A stretch of 64,000 bases of DNA from positions 62,001 to 126,000 of the forward strand of contig NZ_JAAOTJ010000007.1 of the NCBI RefSeq assembly GCF_011297335.1, written 5' to 3'. This DNA comes from Catellatospora methionotrophica (GTDB lineage Bacteria; Actinomycetota; Actinomycetes; Mycobacteriales; Micromonosporaceae). Position 1 is the first letter of the stretch; every line of letters starts with the position of its first letter. The notes below the pieces were generated by a model. That model had not been told where the DNA came from. It did not search any database and was given only the letters and a program-made list of their open reading frames with translations. Shown here piece after piece: positions 52,994 to 62,732 of this stretch. The translations under genes were made by a program, and so were the position numbers.

Positions 52994-55819
52994 CTAGCCG
53001 CCCGCCCGGACCGCGGTGCGCTCGGCGGCCAGCACCGCCAGTTCGACCCGTGAGCTGAGTTGCAACTTGGCCAGGATGCTGGACACGTGCGACTGCACAG
53101 TGCGCCGGGACAGGAACATCTGCGCGGCCACATCGGGGTTGGACAGGCCCCCGGCCACCAGCGCGGCGACGCGCCGCTCGGTCTCGGTGAGCGCGTCCCA
53201 GCCGTGCTTGGGGCGCTTGCGCGGGCCGCGCACCCCCCGGCGTACGCCCACCGCCCGCAGCCGTGCCTCCGCGCGGGCGATGTCGGCGGTCGCCTCCAGC
53301 GCCCCGTACAGCTCCAGTGCCCGGTCCAGGGTTTGCCGGGCCAGGGCCGGGCGGTCCCGCCGGGCCAGCGCCTCAGCGGCGTTCTCGTAGGCGTTGCCCT
53401 CGTAGAGCGGCCAGCCCGCCTCGTGGTAGTCCACGGCGGCGGCCAGCAGCAGGTCGGGGTCGTCGTCGGCCAGCCCGTGGCACAGCTTCGCGGTCGCCGT
53501 GAGGCTCGGGTGGGTCTGCTGGGCGACCAGCTCGTCCATCTCCCGGGCCAGTGCACGGGCCTGTTCGCGGTCACCGGCGGCGACCGCGAACCGGGCCAGG
53601 TCGGCGCACACCCGGTACACCAGCCGCCGCGGCTCCAGACCGTGCGCCTTCTCCCAGGCCGGGTACAGCAGCGCGAAGGCGGCCGCCGGGCCCTGCTGGG
53701 ACTCCACGCACAGCGCCCGCGCCCAGCGGCTGAAGTGGTGCTGGTACGACGCGCCCGTGCCGGTGGGCGGGTCGACGGCCGCGCCGCGGTGCACCGCGAT
53801 CAGGTCCGCCATGCCGCGTAGCCGTACCGCGCTGCCGAGCAGGTCCGGCAGCTCGATCCCGGTCTCGATCTCGACCAGCGCGTCGTCCCAGCGCCCGTCC
53901 AGGAACAGCAGCCGGGCCCGCAGCGTGTGCGCGATCGGCAGGTACGCCCCGCCGGACTCCCGGTTCGCGGCGACCGCCGCCGACAGCGCCCGGTCGGCCT
54001 CGGCCAGCCGGTCCAGCTCCAGCAGGCACATCCCGCGCAACGTGTACGGGTCCACCTGCAGGTCCGGCCGCACCCCCTCGGTCAGCACGGCGAAGGCCCG
54101 GTCGGCGGCGGCCAGCGCCTGCTCCATCTCGCCGTCCACGGCCAGCGTCATGGCCAGCGCGTAGTCGCCGATGCCGATGCAGCGCGCGTCGCCGCTCGCC
54201 GCACCGGCCCGCACCGCCTGGCCGGCCGCTGCCCGCGCCTCGTCGAAGCGGCCCAGGAAGAACAGGCAGATGGCCGCGAAACCGTGGAAGCGGCCGCGTT
54301 CACCCTCGCTCAACCCGGCCGCCCCGCTACCCTCGGCCAGCGCCCCTTGGATCACCTCCAGTGACTCGCGCAGACGCCCCCGGCGGTAGCAGGTCTGCGC
54401 GAGCAGCCAGCGCACGTCGCCATCGCCGCCAGGGTCGTCGCCTGCGGCGACGGCCGCGCGGGCCACCCGCTCCGCCTCGGCGTGCTCGCCCCGCCAGAGC
54501 AGCGCCCGGATCAGCTGCAGGCGCAGCCTGCTCGCCTGCGGTGGCGGCGCGTGCGGCAGGGTCCGCCGCAGCAGGTCCACCGCCAGCGCGGGGGCGCGCG
54601 CGGTCAGCGTGTCGGCCACCTCGATCAGCCAGCGTGCCGTGCGCTCGTCGACGCCGTCGCCCGCCGCCAGGTGTTCGGCGATGCGCTCCACCTCCGACCC
54701 GTCCGTGCCGAGCTGCTGCGCCGCCCGCGCGTGCAGCGCGGCCCGCGCCGAGGGCGGCACCCGCGCGGCGAGCGCCTCCCGGATGAGCGGCTGCCGGAAC
54801 TCCAGCCGGGTGCCGGTGTCGGCGAGGATGCCCGCCTCGACCGCGCTGGCGGCGACGTCGGCCAGCTCGGCCAGTGGCCGCCCCAGCGCCCGTGACAGCT
54901 CGGTCAGGTCGACGGTGCGCCCGAACACCGCGGCGGTCTGCAGCGCGTCGCGTACGCCGGGCGGCAGGGAGCCGAGCCGGTGCAGGATCACCTCGGCCAG
55001 CGGCGGCGGGACCCAGCCCCCGGCCAGCTCGTCGGTGTCCCACACCAGTTCGGTGCGGCCGTCCCGGTCGCCGAGCGCGCCCTCGTCGGCCAGCTCGGCC
55101 AGCAGTTCGGTGACGTACATCGGGTTGCCGCCGGCGGTGGCCAGCAGCCGCCGCAGCCGGGGCCCGGCGTCCGCGTCGAGCAGGTCGTGGGCGAGCGTGT
55201 CGATCTCGCTCGGCGGCAGCGGCGCCAGCTCGATGACCTGCCCGCCGCGGGCGACGAGGCTGCGTTCGAGCGCGTCGACCGGTCCGGCCCGTGGTGCCGA
55301 GCGGGTGGCCACGACCAGGAGCATCGGCTGCTGGTCGATGCCGCGGCCGAGCCGGTGCGTCACGACGAGGCTCTGCGGGTCGGCCCACTGCGCGTCGTCG
55401 AGCAGCATCGCGACCGGTCCCTGCGCGAACCACTCGTCGAACAGGTCGAGGATCGCCTCGGTGATGACGAAGTCGTGGTTGACGGCGGCGAGGGTCTGCG
55501 TGAAGGCCTGCTCGCCGCGCAGCAGCCCGGAGACGCGGGCCAGCTCCGGGTCGGTCGTCGCCGCGCCGATGCCCAGGCAGTTGGCGATCGCCGCGAACGG
55601 CAGCTGCTGCTCCAGGTCCTCGGCGACGCCGGTGAGCAGTCGCATGCCCAGGCTCGCGCAGTCCGTGGCGACCCGGTCCAGCAGCGACGTCTTGCCGATG
55701 CCGGGCTCGCCCTCGACCAGGACGGCGACGCCGTGTCCGGCCACCGCCTGCCGGGCGAGCGCCCGCAGCCGGTCCGTCTCGCCCTGTCGGCCCACGAAAA
55801 CCGGAGAGACCGGCCCCAT
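52994..55819 (-). CDS. Large LuxR-family regulator with AAA ATPase (LAL type)
   Basis: This 941-residue regulator has an N-terminal ATPase with Walker A VEGEPGIGKTSLLDRV at about residue 36 and Walker B GPVAMLLDDAQWADPQSL at about 135. A long helical, tetratricopeptide-like sensor region follows. A LuxR helix-turn-helix closes the protein (LTETERRVAALVAGGLSNPD, then RRTVQSHVSSILAKLQL). Such LAL/MalT-type proteins are ATP-dependent activators. Two tiny secreted-protein genes start divergently 148 bases away and are the nearest possible targets. Confidence 0.92.
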   Translation of the reverse strand: MGPVSPVFVGRQGETDRLRALARQAVAGHGVAVLVEGEPGIGKTSLLDRVATDCASLGMRLLTGVAEDLEQQLPFAAIANCLGIGAATTDPELARVSGLLRGEQAFTQTLAAVNHDFVITEAILDLFDEWFAQGPVAMLLDDAQWADPQSLVVTHRLGRGIDQQPMLLVVATRSAPRAGPVDALERSLVARGGQVIELAPLPPSEIDTLAHDLLDADAGPRLRRLLATAGGNPMYVTELLAELADEGALGDRDGRTELVWDTDELAGGWVPPPLAEVILHRLGSLPPGVRDALQTAAVFGRTVDLTELSRALGRPLAELADVAASAVEAGILADTGTRLEFRQPLIREALAARVPPSARAALHARAAQQLGTDGSEVERIAEHLAAGDGVDERTARWLIEVADTLTARAPALAVDLLRRTLPHAPPPQASRLRLQLIRALLWRGEHAEAERVARAAVAAGDDPGGDGDVRWLLAQTCYRRGRLRESLEVIQGALAEGSGAAGLSEGERGRFHGFAAICLFFLGRFDEARAAAGQAVRAGAASGDARCIGIGDYALAMTLAVDGEMEQALAAADRAFAVLTEGVRPDLQVDPYTLRGMCLLELDRLAEADRALSAAVAANRESGGAYLPIAHTLRARLLFLDGRWDDALVEIETGIELPDLLGSAVRLRGMADLIAVHRGAAVDPPTGTGASYQHHFSRWARALCVESQQGPAAAFALLYPAWEKAHGLEPRRLVYRVCADLARFAVAAGDREQARALAREMDELVAQQTHPSLTATAKLCHGLADDDPDLLLAAAVDYHEAGWPLYEGNAYENAAEALARRDRPALARQTLDRALELYGALEATADIARAEARLRAVGVRRGVRGPRKRPKHGWDALTETERRVAALVAGGLSNPDVAAQMFLSRRTVQSHVSSILAKLQLSSRVELAVLAAERTAVRAGG

Positions 55820-55906
55820 GAGCAGAGCCTAGTGAGCGCGACGTGTCCCACGTCCGGGAAGCCCGGATCACCGTTATAAAGGAAAGTTTCACGAACGGCG
55901 CGATTC

Positions 55907-55935
55907 TTGTGCAGAAACTACAGTCCTGATAGCTT
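55907..55935 (+). promoter_or_regulatory. SigA-type promoter for the small secreted proteins
   Basis: TTGTGC, a 17-base spacer, and TAGCTT form a good housekeeping promoter. Its -10 ends 31 bases before the ATG at 55967. Confidence 0.6.
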
Positions 55936-55966
55936 GGCGCGATCACGTCAAGTGAAGAGGGTGGAT

Positions 55967-56275
55967 ATGCGAATCGCCACGAGGATCCTCGCGTCCCTGG
56001 TGGTCATGGGTGCGCTCGCCACCGCGAGCCCGGCCCAGGCCGTCGTCGTGCCCCGGCACGCGATCAACGTCTGCCAGAGCGCCAGCTTCTACGACAACTA
56101 CGACTCGGCGTCCGGCCCGCACGGGCTCAAGCGGGTGCTGGAGTACGGCAACAAGATCGGTCACACCCCGGGCGCGCATCCGGTCTACAACGGCTGGGCG
56201 GCGACCTTCGACTTCGGGCCCAACGACTGGGGCTTCATCCGGATCGAGTGCATCGGAGGGTACGACTCATGGTGA
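55967..56275 (+). CDS. Small secreted protein, unknown
   Basis: This 102-residue precursor has a signal peptide of about 26 residues ending SPAQA. The mature part of about 76 residues has two Cys (NVCQSASFYDNYD and IECIGGYDSW) that may form a disulfide. It is rich in aromatic residues and Gly. I do not recognise the family. GAAGAGGG precedes the ATG at 55967. Its end overlaps the start of the next secreted protein by seven bases, so the two are made together. Confidence 0.75.
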   Translation: MRIATRILASLVVMGALATASPAQAVVVPRHAINVCQSASFYDNYDSASGPHGLKRVLEYGNKIGHTPGAHPVYNGWAATFDFGPNDWGFIRIECIGGYDSW

Positions 56276-56553
56276 ACAGGACCCTGCGTGCCGCCGCCGC
56301 GGTCGTGACCGGGCTGGCCCTGCTGGCCGTGCCGTCCGCGGCGCAGGCGGCCAACGGCACCGTCGGGGTGCGGGAGACCGTGTGCGCCGACTCGCTGTTC
56401 GTGCGCACCGAACCGCTCGGCGCGTGGATGGGCACGCTCTATGCCGGACAGACCTTCCAGGTCAAGGGCCCGAAGCAGGGCGGCTACGTCTACGGCTTCG
56501 CCTACGGCCACGTCAACCGCAACGGCTGGGTGCAGGACGGCTGGTTCTGCTGA
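56269..56553 (+). CDS. Small secreted SH3-like protein
   Basis: This 94-residue precursor has a signal peptide ending SAAQA at about residue 27. The mature 67 residues look like a small SH3-like barrel: SLFVRTEPLGAWMGTLYAGQ, then FAYGHVNRNGWVQDGWFC. Two Cys near the two ends probably pair. Bacterial SH3 domains often bind cell-wall peptides. The ATG at 56269 overlaps the previous gene by seven bases; a GTG at 56272 would overlap by four. Confidence 0.75.
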   Translation: MVNRTLRAAAAVVTGLALLAVPSAAQAANGTVGVRETVCADSLFVRTEPLGAWMGTLYAGQTFQVKGPKQGGYVYGFAYGHVNRNGWVQDGWFC

Positions 56554-56574
56554 CGCGGGCCGTGCCGACCCGCG

Positions 56575-57273
56575 TCACGCCCTGGCGGTCAGGTCGCCGG
56601 GGCGTGACGCGCCCGTGTGGTGCACCCGCAGGGTGAGCAGCACCGCGAGCAGCAGCACCCAGATCGGGAAGATCAGCGCGAACCGGGTCTGCAGGGTCGC
56701 CCCGAACAGCAGCAGCAGTCCCAGCGGGTAGCTCAGCCAGACGAACCAGGACGGCAGCACCTTGGTGGACCGGCCGATCCCGGCCGTGGTCATCACGAAG
56801 ATGGCCGCCATGCGGGAGTCCAGCATGACCGCCAGCATCCGGCCGAACTGCGGGAAGGCGCGGGCGCTCTGCGGGTCGACCGGGCCGTCGCCGAGCGCGG
56901 CCACCGCCGCGTCCACGCTGAACGCCGCCCCCGCGACCAGCAGCAGTGCCGCGTACACGATGCCCGCGACGAGCTGCAGGTTGGAGAAGAGGAAGTGCTC
57001 GGGATGCCCGTGCTCGGCGACCCACATGCGCAGGGCGACGGTGAACCATACGAACGCGATCGCCGACAGCGGCAGCAGGTAGATGCCGACGGTCAGCACG
57101 GTGCGGCCCTGCCCGCCGCTGTAGTAGGCGATCACCGCGCTGTCCGGTGATCCCGGCTTGGGCGCGTCGTGCATCAGCCAGAACGACACCAGCGCCAGCA
57201 CGGAGTGGACCACGCCCATCGCCGTGGCCAGGTACGCCGCCCGGCGACGCGGGCTCGTGCCGACTGCTGCCAT
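56575..57273 (-). CDS. Multi-pass membrane protein, unknown function
   Basis: This 232-residue protein has about six membrane helices, with loops carrying DAPKPGSPDSAVIAYYSGGQ and FGRMLAVMLDSRMAAIFVMT. The pattern of an N-terminal helix, a long loop and a YYS or ATG-like stretch resembles a widespread actinobacterial family without known function. The ATG at 57273 follows a GGGGTGGGG stretch. It converges with the secreted-protein pair and is divergent from the FAD oxidoreductase. Confidence 0.75.
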   Translation of the reverse strand: MAAVGTSPRRRAAYLATAMGVVHSVLALVSFWLMHDAPKPGSPDSAVIAYYSGGQGRTVLTVGIYLLPLSAIAFVWFTVALRMWVAEHGHPEHFLFSNLQLVAGIVYAALLLVAGAAFSVDAAVAALGDGPVDPQSARAFPQFGRMLAVMLDSRMAAIFVMTTAGIGRSTKVLPSWFVWLSYPLGLLLLFGATLQTRFALIFPIWVLLLAVLLTLRVHHTGASRPGDLTARA

Positions 57274-57431
57274 GCCCCACCCCTGGTCACCGACTTTCCC
57301 AGCCGTATCGCGCGGATGTGGCAAGAAGGTGCTTTTCGTGATGGCCTGTCCCCGCGCTGACTAGGCTGAGCTGCGGATCCCGGCGTGCCGGTCCGAACCG
57401 GTCCTGCCGTGCGACTGCGGGGGGAGTGCTG

Positions 57432-58811
57432 ATGACGGTCATCGGTGACACAGCGGTGGCCGATCTGCGGGCGGGCTTCGCCGGATCGGTGCTCGGACCG
57501 TCGGACGCGGCGTACGCCGACGCGCGGGCCCTGTTCAATTCGATGATCACCAAGCGGCCGAGCGTGATCGCCCAGTGCGCCACCGGGGCCGACGTCTCCC
57601 GCGCGATCGAGTTCGGGCGCGAGCAGGGCCTGGAGATCGCGGTGCGCGGTGGCGGGCACGGGGTCGCGGGCACCGCCTCGACCGACGGCGGCGTTGTCAT
57701 CGACCTGCGCCGGATGAACCAGGCCACGGTCGACCCGCGGCGGCGCACCGTACGCATCGGCGGCGGCGCGACGATGAGTCACCTTGACCGGGCCACTCAG
57801 CCGTTCGACCTGGCCACCACCGGCGGACGGGTGTCCACCACCGGCGTCGGCGGCTTCACACTCGGCGGCGGCTCCGGCTGGCTGGAGCGCAAGTTCGGGC
57901 TGGCCTGCGACAACCTGCTGGCCGCCGAACTGATCACCGCCGACGGCAACACCGTCGTGGCCAGCGAGGAGAGCCACCCGGACCTGTTCTGGGCGCTGCA
58001 CGGCGGCGGCGGCAACTTCGGCGTCGTCACCTCGCTGACGCTGCGCCTGCACCCCCTGCCGACCGCCTCGGTGGCGCTGCTGCTGTGGCCGCCGGAGGCG
58101 GGCCCCGAGGTGACCCGGGCCTACCGGGACTTCATGGAGAACGCGCCGCCCGAGGTCGGCGGCGGCGTCATCTACCTGACCGGTCCCGCCGAGCCGTTCA
58201 CGCCAGCGCACCTGGTCGGCAGGCTGACCTGCGCCATGCTGATCACGTACGCCGGTGACCTGGCGCGGGCGCGCAGCGTGGTCGGGCGGCTGCTGAAACT
58301 CGGCCACCAGGGTGAGCTGATCGCCGAGGTGCCCTACGCCGAGCTGCAGGCGATGTTCGACGACCCGCCCGGCTACCGCAACTACTGGTCCGCCGAGCAC
58401 CTGGACACGCTGCCGGACCGGGCCGTCGACCTGTTCTGCGCGCGGGCCTACGACATGGTCGTCCCGTCCCCGTCCCAGCACGTGCTCTTCCCGTACGGCG
58501 GCGCGGTCGCCGACGGCCCGACCGGCTTCCCGGTCCCGTGGCGGCGCGCCCCCTGGGTCGTGCACCCGCTGGGCCTGTGGACCGACGACGCCGACGACGA
58601 GCGCGCCGTGCGCTGGGCGCGCGACCTGCGCGCCGACGTCAAGCCGTGGTCCACCGGCGCGGTCTACAGCAACTTCATCGGCCAGGAGGGCCAGGAACGC
58701 GTGGTCGCCGGCTACGGCCTCGACAACTACCGCCGCCTGTCCCGCGTCAAAGCCGCCTACGACCCCGACAACACCTTCCACCTCAACCCCAACATCCGCC
58801 CCGAACGCTGA
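57432..58811 (+). CDS. FAD-binding oxidoreductase (berberine-bridge-enzyme-like)
   Basis: This 459-residue flavoprotein has the FAD_binding_4 domain and a BBE C-terminal end. IAVRGGGHGVAGTASTDGGV carries the His that can bind FAD covalently; the Cys needed for a second covalent bond (in GxCPxVGxGG) is absent, since this protein has GGRVSTTGVGGFTLGGG. DPDNTFHLNPNI near the end is the BBE signature. Family members oxidise sugars, alcohols or secondary metabolites; the substrate here is unknown. The ATG at 57432 has GGGGAG six bases upstream. No biosynthetic cluster surrounds it. Confidence 0.87.
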   Translation: MTVIGDTAVADLRAGFAGSVLGPSDAAYADARALFNSMITKRPSVIAQCATGADVSRAIEFGREQGLEIAVRGGGHGVAGTASTDGGVVIDLRRMNQATVDPRRRTVRIGGGATMSHLDRATQPFDLATTGGRVSTTGVGGFTLGGGSGWLERKFGLACDNLLAAELITADGNTVVASEESHPDLFWALHGGGGNFGVVTSLTLRLHPLPTASVALLLWPPEAGPEVTRAYRDFMENAPPEVGGGVIYLTGPAEPFTPAHLVGRLTCAMLITYAGDLARARSVVGRLLKLGHQGELIAEVPYAELQAMFDDPPGYRNYWSAEHLDTLPDRAVDLFCARAYDMVVPSPSQHVLFPYGGAVADGPTGFPVPWRRAPWVVHPLGLWTDDADDERAVRWARDLRADVKPWSTGAVYSNFIGQEGQERVVAGYGLDNYRRLSRVKAAYDPDNTFHLNPNIRPER

Positions 58812-58854
58812 GAGGAACTGCCGTTTCGACGCACCTTTGCGGCACCATGTCGGG

Positions 58855-61146
58855 GTGACCGCGCCGCCCTCGCCGACACCCGTCGTGCCGACCTCGACCG
58901 CCACCGCCGCGGCGGGCCGCCCGCCGGGTGTCGTGCTGGAGGCGGTGCTCGAACGGATCACCTACGCCAACGAGGAGACCGGCTACACGATCGCCCGGGT
59001 GGCGACCGAGAAGTCGGGCAACGACCTGCTCACCGTGGTCGGCGCGCTGCTCGGCGCGCAGCCGGGGGAGAGCCTGCGGCTGACCGGGCGTTGGGGTTCG
59101 CATCCACGTTACGGCCGCCAGTTCGAGGTGTGGAACTACACCACCGTGCTGCCCGCGACCATCGTCGGCATCGAGCGCTACCTCGGCTCCGGCCTGGTCA
59201 AGGGCATCGGCCCGAAGCTCGCCGAGCGCATCGTGGCGCACTTCGGCGTGGACACCCTGCGGGTGATCGAGGATGAGCCGCAGCGCCTGATCGAGGTGCC
59301 CAAACTCGGCCCGAAGCGCACCAAGCTGATCGCCGCGGCGTGGGTGGAACAGCAGGCGATCAAGGAGGTCATGATCTTCCTGCAGGGCGTGGGCGTGACC
59401 ACCTCGCTGGCCGTGCGCATCTACAAGCAGTACGGCGACGACTCCATCACCGTCGTACGCGAGGAGCCGTACCGGCTGGCCGCCGACGTGTGGGGGATCG
59501 GGTTCCGCACCGCCGACACCATCGCCCGCGCGGTCGGCATCGCGTACGACAGCCCGCAGCGCGTCAAAGCGGGCCTGCAGCACACGCTCAGCGAGGCCGC
59601 CGACAACGGCCACTGCTTCCTGCCCGCCCCGAACCTCACCACCGCCGCCGCGAAGATCCTCGCCGTGACCGACAAGGACGGGGCCGACCTGGGCGTGCCC
59701 GCCGACCTGATCACGAACTGCCTGCGCGAGCTGATCGAGGAGGAGGGCGTGGTCCGCGAGGACGTGCCGGGCGCGGACGGGCTGGTCCCCGCGATCTACC
59801 TGGTGCCGTTCCACCGGGCCGAGCGCGGCCTCGCCGGGAGCCTGCTCACCCTGCTCAACACCGGCCGGGACCGGCTGTCCGCGTTCGACGGCGTCGACTG
59901 GGCCAGGGCGCTGGTCTGGCTGAAGGCCCGCACCGGCCACGAGCTGGCCCCGGAGCAGGAGCAGGCGGTACGGCTCGCGCTGACCGAGAAGGTCGCGGTG
60001 CTCACCGGCGGTCCGGGCTGCGGCAAGAGCTTCACCGTACGCTCGATCGTCGAACTCGCCCGGGCCAAGCGCGCGAAGATCGTGCTGGCCGCGCCGACCG
60101 GCCGGGCCGCGAAACGGCTCGCCGAGCTGACCGGCCACGAGGCCACCACCGTGCACCGGCTGCTGAAACTCCAGCCCGGCGGGGACCCGACCTTCGACCG
60201 GGACAACCCGCTCGACGCCGACCTGGTCGTCGTCGACGAGGCCTCGATGCTCGACCTGATCCTGGCGAACAAGCTGGTCAAGGCCGTCGCGCCCGGCGCG
60301 CACCTGTTGCTGGTCGGCGACGTCGACCAGCTGCCCTCGGTCGGCGCGGGGGAGGTGCTGCGGGACCTGCTCAACGCCGAGGTCGTGCCCCGCGTACGCC
60401 TGACCCAGATCTTCCGGCAGGCGCAGCAGTCCGGCGTCGTGGTCAACGCGCACCGGATCAACGCGGGCGAGTTCCCGCAGCTCAAAGGCTTCCCCGACTT
60501 CTTCTTCTTCGAGTGCGACGACACCGAGGCGACCGCGCCGCTGGTCGTCGACCTGGTCGCCAAGCGCATCCCGCGCAAGTTCGGCTTCGACGCGCGCCGC
60601 GACATCCAGGTCCTCACCCCGATGCACCGCGGCCCCGCCGGGGCGGGCAACCTCAACCAGCTGCTCCAGGAGGCGCTGACCCCGTCGGCCGAGGGCCGCC
60701 CCGAACGGCGCTACGGGGGCCGGGTGTACCGGGTCGGCGACAAGGTCACCCAGATCCGCAACAACTACGACAAGGGCGCGGCCGGGGTGTTCAACGGCAC
60801 CGTCGGCGTGGTCACCGGCATGGCCCCCGACGACCACAAGCTGATCGTGCGCACCGACGAGGACGAGGAGGTGGAGTACGGCTTCGACGAGCTCGACGAG
60901 CTGGTCCACGCGTACGCCATCAGCATCCACCGCTCGCAGGGCTCCGAGTATCCGGCCGTGGTCGTGCCGCTGACGACCAGCGCCTGGATGATGCTCCAGC
61001 GCAACCTGCTCTACACGGCGATCACCCGGGCCAAGAAGCTGGTCGTGCTCGCCGGGTCGACCCGCGCGCTCGCGGTCGCCGTGCGCACCCTCGGCGCGGG
61101 CCGCCGCCACACCGCCCTCGACCACCGCCTCGCGCCACCCGACTGA
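58855..61146 (+). CDS. recD2: RecD-like 5'-to-3' DNA helicase
   Basis: This 763-residue helicase resembles RecD2, which works without RecBC. The N-terminal VLEAVLERITYANEETGYTI and the tandem helix-hairpin-helix region around VKGIGPKLAERIV are characteristic. Walker A is LTGGPGCGKSFT near residue 385, and Walker B is VVVDEASMLD near residue 458. The C-terminal AISIHRSQGSEYPAVVVPL is superfamily 1 motif VI. The GTG at 58855 is a likely start; a TTG 18 bases earlier is possible. It stands alone, as RecD2 genes usually do. Confidence 0.93.
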   Translation: MTAPPSPTPVVPTSTATAAAGRPPGVVLEAVLERITYANEETGYTIARVATEKSGNDLLTVVGALLGAQPGESLRLTGRWGSHPRYGRQFEVWNYTTVLPATIVGIERYLGSGLVKGIGPKLAERIVAHFGVDTLRVIEDEPQRLIEVPKLGPKRTKLIAAAWVEQQAIKEVMIFLQGVGVTTSLAVRIYKQYGDDSITVVREEPYRLAADVWGIGFRTADTIARAVGIAYDSPQRVKAGLQHTLSEAADNGHCFLPAPNLTTAAAKILAVTDKDGADLGVPADLITNCLRELIEEEGVVREDVPGADGLVPAIYLVPFHRAERGLAGSLLTLLNTGRDRLSAFDGVDWARALVWLKARTGHELAPEQEQAVRLALTEKVAVLTGGPGCGKSFTVRSIVELARAKRAKIVLAAPTGRAAKRLAELTGHEATTVHRLLKLQPGGDPTFDRDNPLDADLVVVDEASMLDLILANKLVKAVAPGAHLLLVGDVDQLPSVGAGEVLRDLLNAEVVPRVRLTQIFRQAQQSGVVVNAHRINAGEFPQLKGFPDFFFFECDDTEATAPLVVDLVAKRIPRKFGFDARRDIQVLTPMHRGPAGAGNLNQLLQEALTPSAEGRPERRYGGRVYRVGDKVTQIRNNYDKGAAGVFNGTVGVVTGMAPDDHKLIVRTDEDEEVEYGFDELDELVHAYAISIHRSQGSEYPAVVVPLTTSAWMMLQRNLLYTAITRAKKLVVLAGSTRALAVAVRTLGAGRRHTALDHRLAPPD

Positions 61147-61199
61147 CCGGGCGGGTACGCCGACGGCGAACGGGTGTGCGATCCGGGGAGCGCTCGGCG

Positions 61200-62213
61200 A
61201 TGCTTGCGGCCATGCGACTGCTCGTATTCGGCGGCAATGTCTTCCTCGGGCGCGCGGTGGCCGCCCACGCGCTGGCCGCGGGCCATGACGTGACCTGCGT
61301 GGTACGCGGCACGTCCGGCGACGTCCCCGCGGGCGCCGCACTGGTGACCGCGGACCGGGACGACCCCGGCAGCCTGGCCGCCCTCGACGGCGAGTTCGAC
61401 GCCGTGGTCGACGTGGCCCGGCGGCCCAGCCACGTCCGGCACGCCGTCGCCGCGCTCGGCGCCCGCATCCCGCACTGGGTCTACGTCTCCAGCTGCTCCG
61501 TCTACGCCGACAACGGCACCCCCGGCCAGCGCGCGGCCGACGCCCCACGGCTGGCCCCGCTGCCCCTGGAGATCGACGACGCGACCGGCGAGAACTACGG
61601 CCCCGCCAAGGTCTCCTGCGAGAACGCGCTGCTCGACGGCGTCGGACCGGAGCGGGCGATGCTCTGCCGGGCTGGTCTCATCGTCGGCCCAGAGGACCCC
61701 ACGGGCCGCTTCGACTACTGGGTGGCCCGCGTGGCCGAGGGTGGCGAGGTGCTGGCCCCCGGCGGGCCCGGCGACGCGATGCAGTGGATCGACGTCCGCG
61801 ACCTGGCCGCCTGGCTGGTGCAGGCCGCCGAGCAGCGCCTGTCCGGGGCGTACGACGGCATCGGCGCCCCGATCGACCGGGCCTCCTTCCTGGCGGAGAT
61901 CACCCGCGGTGTGTCCGCTTCGCCCGACCTGACCTGGGTCGACCAGGACTTCCTCGTCGCGCAGGGCGTCGAGCCGTGGGCGGGCGAGCGCTCGCTGCCG
62001 ATGTGGTTGCCACTGCCGGAGTACGCGGGTTTCATGTCCCGTGACGTCGCCGACGCGCTGGCCGCCGGACTGACGCCGCGCCCGCTTGCCGACACCGCCC
62101 GCGACACCCTCGCCTGGCTCGCCACCGGCCCCACCCGCAAACGCTGGGCGGGCATCACCCGCGACGACGAGGCCACCCTCCTCGCCACCTGGAAGGCCGC
62201 CCACCGCGGTTAG
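61200..62213 (+). CDS. NAD-dependent epimerase/reductase-like protein
   Basis: This 337-residue protein has an extended short-chain dehydrogenase fold. The dinucleotide motif is MRLLVFGGNVFLGRAVAAHA near the start. VYVSSCSVYADNGTPG and NYGPAKVSCENALLD carry the Ser, Tyr and Lys region, though the classical YxxxK is present as YGPAK. Related proteins are annotated as epimerases or reductases; the substrate is unknown. The ATG at 61200 has GGGGAG 10 bases upstream; an ATG at 61212 is nearer the usual start. It is 54 bases downstream of recD2. Confidence 0.87.
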   Translation: MLAAMRLLVFGGNVFLGRAVAAHALAAGHDVTCVVRGTSGDVPAGAALVTADRDDPGSLAALDGEFDAVVDVARRPSHVRHAVAALGARIPHWVYVSSCSVYADNGTPGQRAADAPRLAPLPLEIDDATGENYGPAKVSCENALLDGVGPERAMLCRAGLIVGPEDPTGRFDYWVARVAEGGEVLAPGGPGDAMQWIDVRDLAAWLVQAAEQRLSGAYDGIGAPIDRASFLAEITRGVSASPDLTWVDQDFLVAQGVEPWAGERSLPMWLPLPEYAGFMSRDVADALAAGLTPRPLADTARDTLAWLATGPTRKRWAGITRDDEATLLATWKAAHRG

Positions 62214-62216
62214 AGG

Positions 62217-62732
62217 TCACGGGCGGGCCTGGCGTTGGGGTTTGGTTCGTCGCCAGGCTTCGAAGGGGTCCTGGGCCTGGGCGATGCTGATCTTGCGGAC
62301 GGGCACGCTCCACAGGTGCTGCGGGTCCTCGAAGAGGTCGTACAGTTCGACCTGGGGGAATCCGGCCGCAGCGGCCTCGTAGCGGTCGACGGCGTACACG
62401 ATGCGGCCTACGTCGGCCCACAGCGCCGCGGTCAGGCACATGGGGCACAGCTCACACGTGGAGACGAGCACCGCCCCGGGCAAACGGAAATGAAGGGCCT
62501 GGCGGCAGGCGGCGCGGATGGCCACGATCTCGGAGTGCGCGGTGGGGTCCAGGTCCCGGATGACCCGATTCACGCCCCGGCCGATGACCTCGCCGCCGCG
62601 CACGATGATCGAGGCGAAGGGTCCGCCGCCGCCCGACTCCACGTTGGCGACAGCGAACTTCACCGCGAGGGCCAGCCACCTTTCGGCTTCCTCGTCCGAC
62701 ATGTCCACGCTGGCCAGGGGCTCCGCCGCCAC
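62217..62732 (-). CDS. Nucleoside/guanine-type deaminase
   Basis: This 171-residue zinc deaminase should act on a free base or nucleoside such as guanine or cytidine. The zinc site is PTAHSEIVAIRAACRQA (His and catalytic Glu) and STCELCPMCLTAALWADV (two Cys). The GGGGPFASIIVRGGEVIGRG segment is usual for guanine deaminase-type members. The GTG at 62732 was chosen to cover the full N-terminal helix; an ATG at 62702 has no ribosome site. It converges with the epimerase, three bases apart. Confidence 0.87.
   Translation of the reverse strand: MAAEPLASVDMSDEEAERWLALAVKFAVANVESGGGGPFASIIVRGGEVIGRGVNRVIRDLDPTAHSEIVAIRAACRQALHFRLPGAVLVSTCELCPMCLTAALWADVGRIVYAVDRYEAAAAGFPQVELYDLFEDPQHLWSVPVRKISIAQAQDPFEAWRRTKPQRQARP

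Noticed and set aside
58783-61548. A 921-codon minus-strand frame opposite recD2
   Set aside because: It lacks any motif and crosses two real genes in antisense. The RecD2 motifs are unambiguous on the plus strand.
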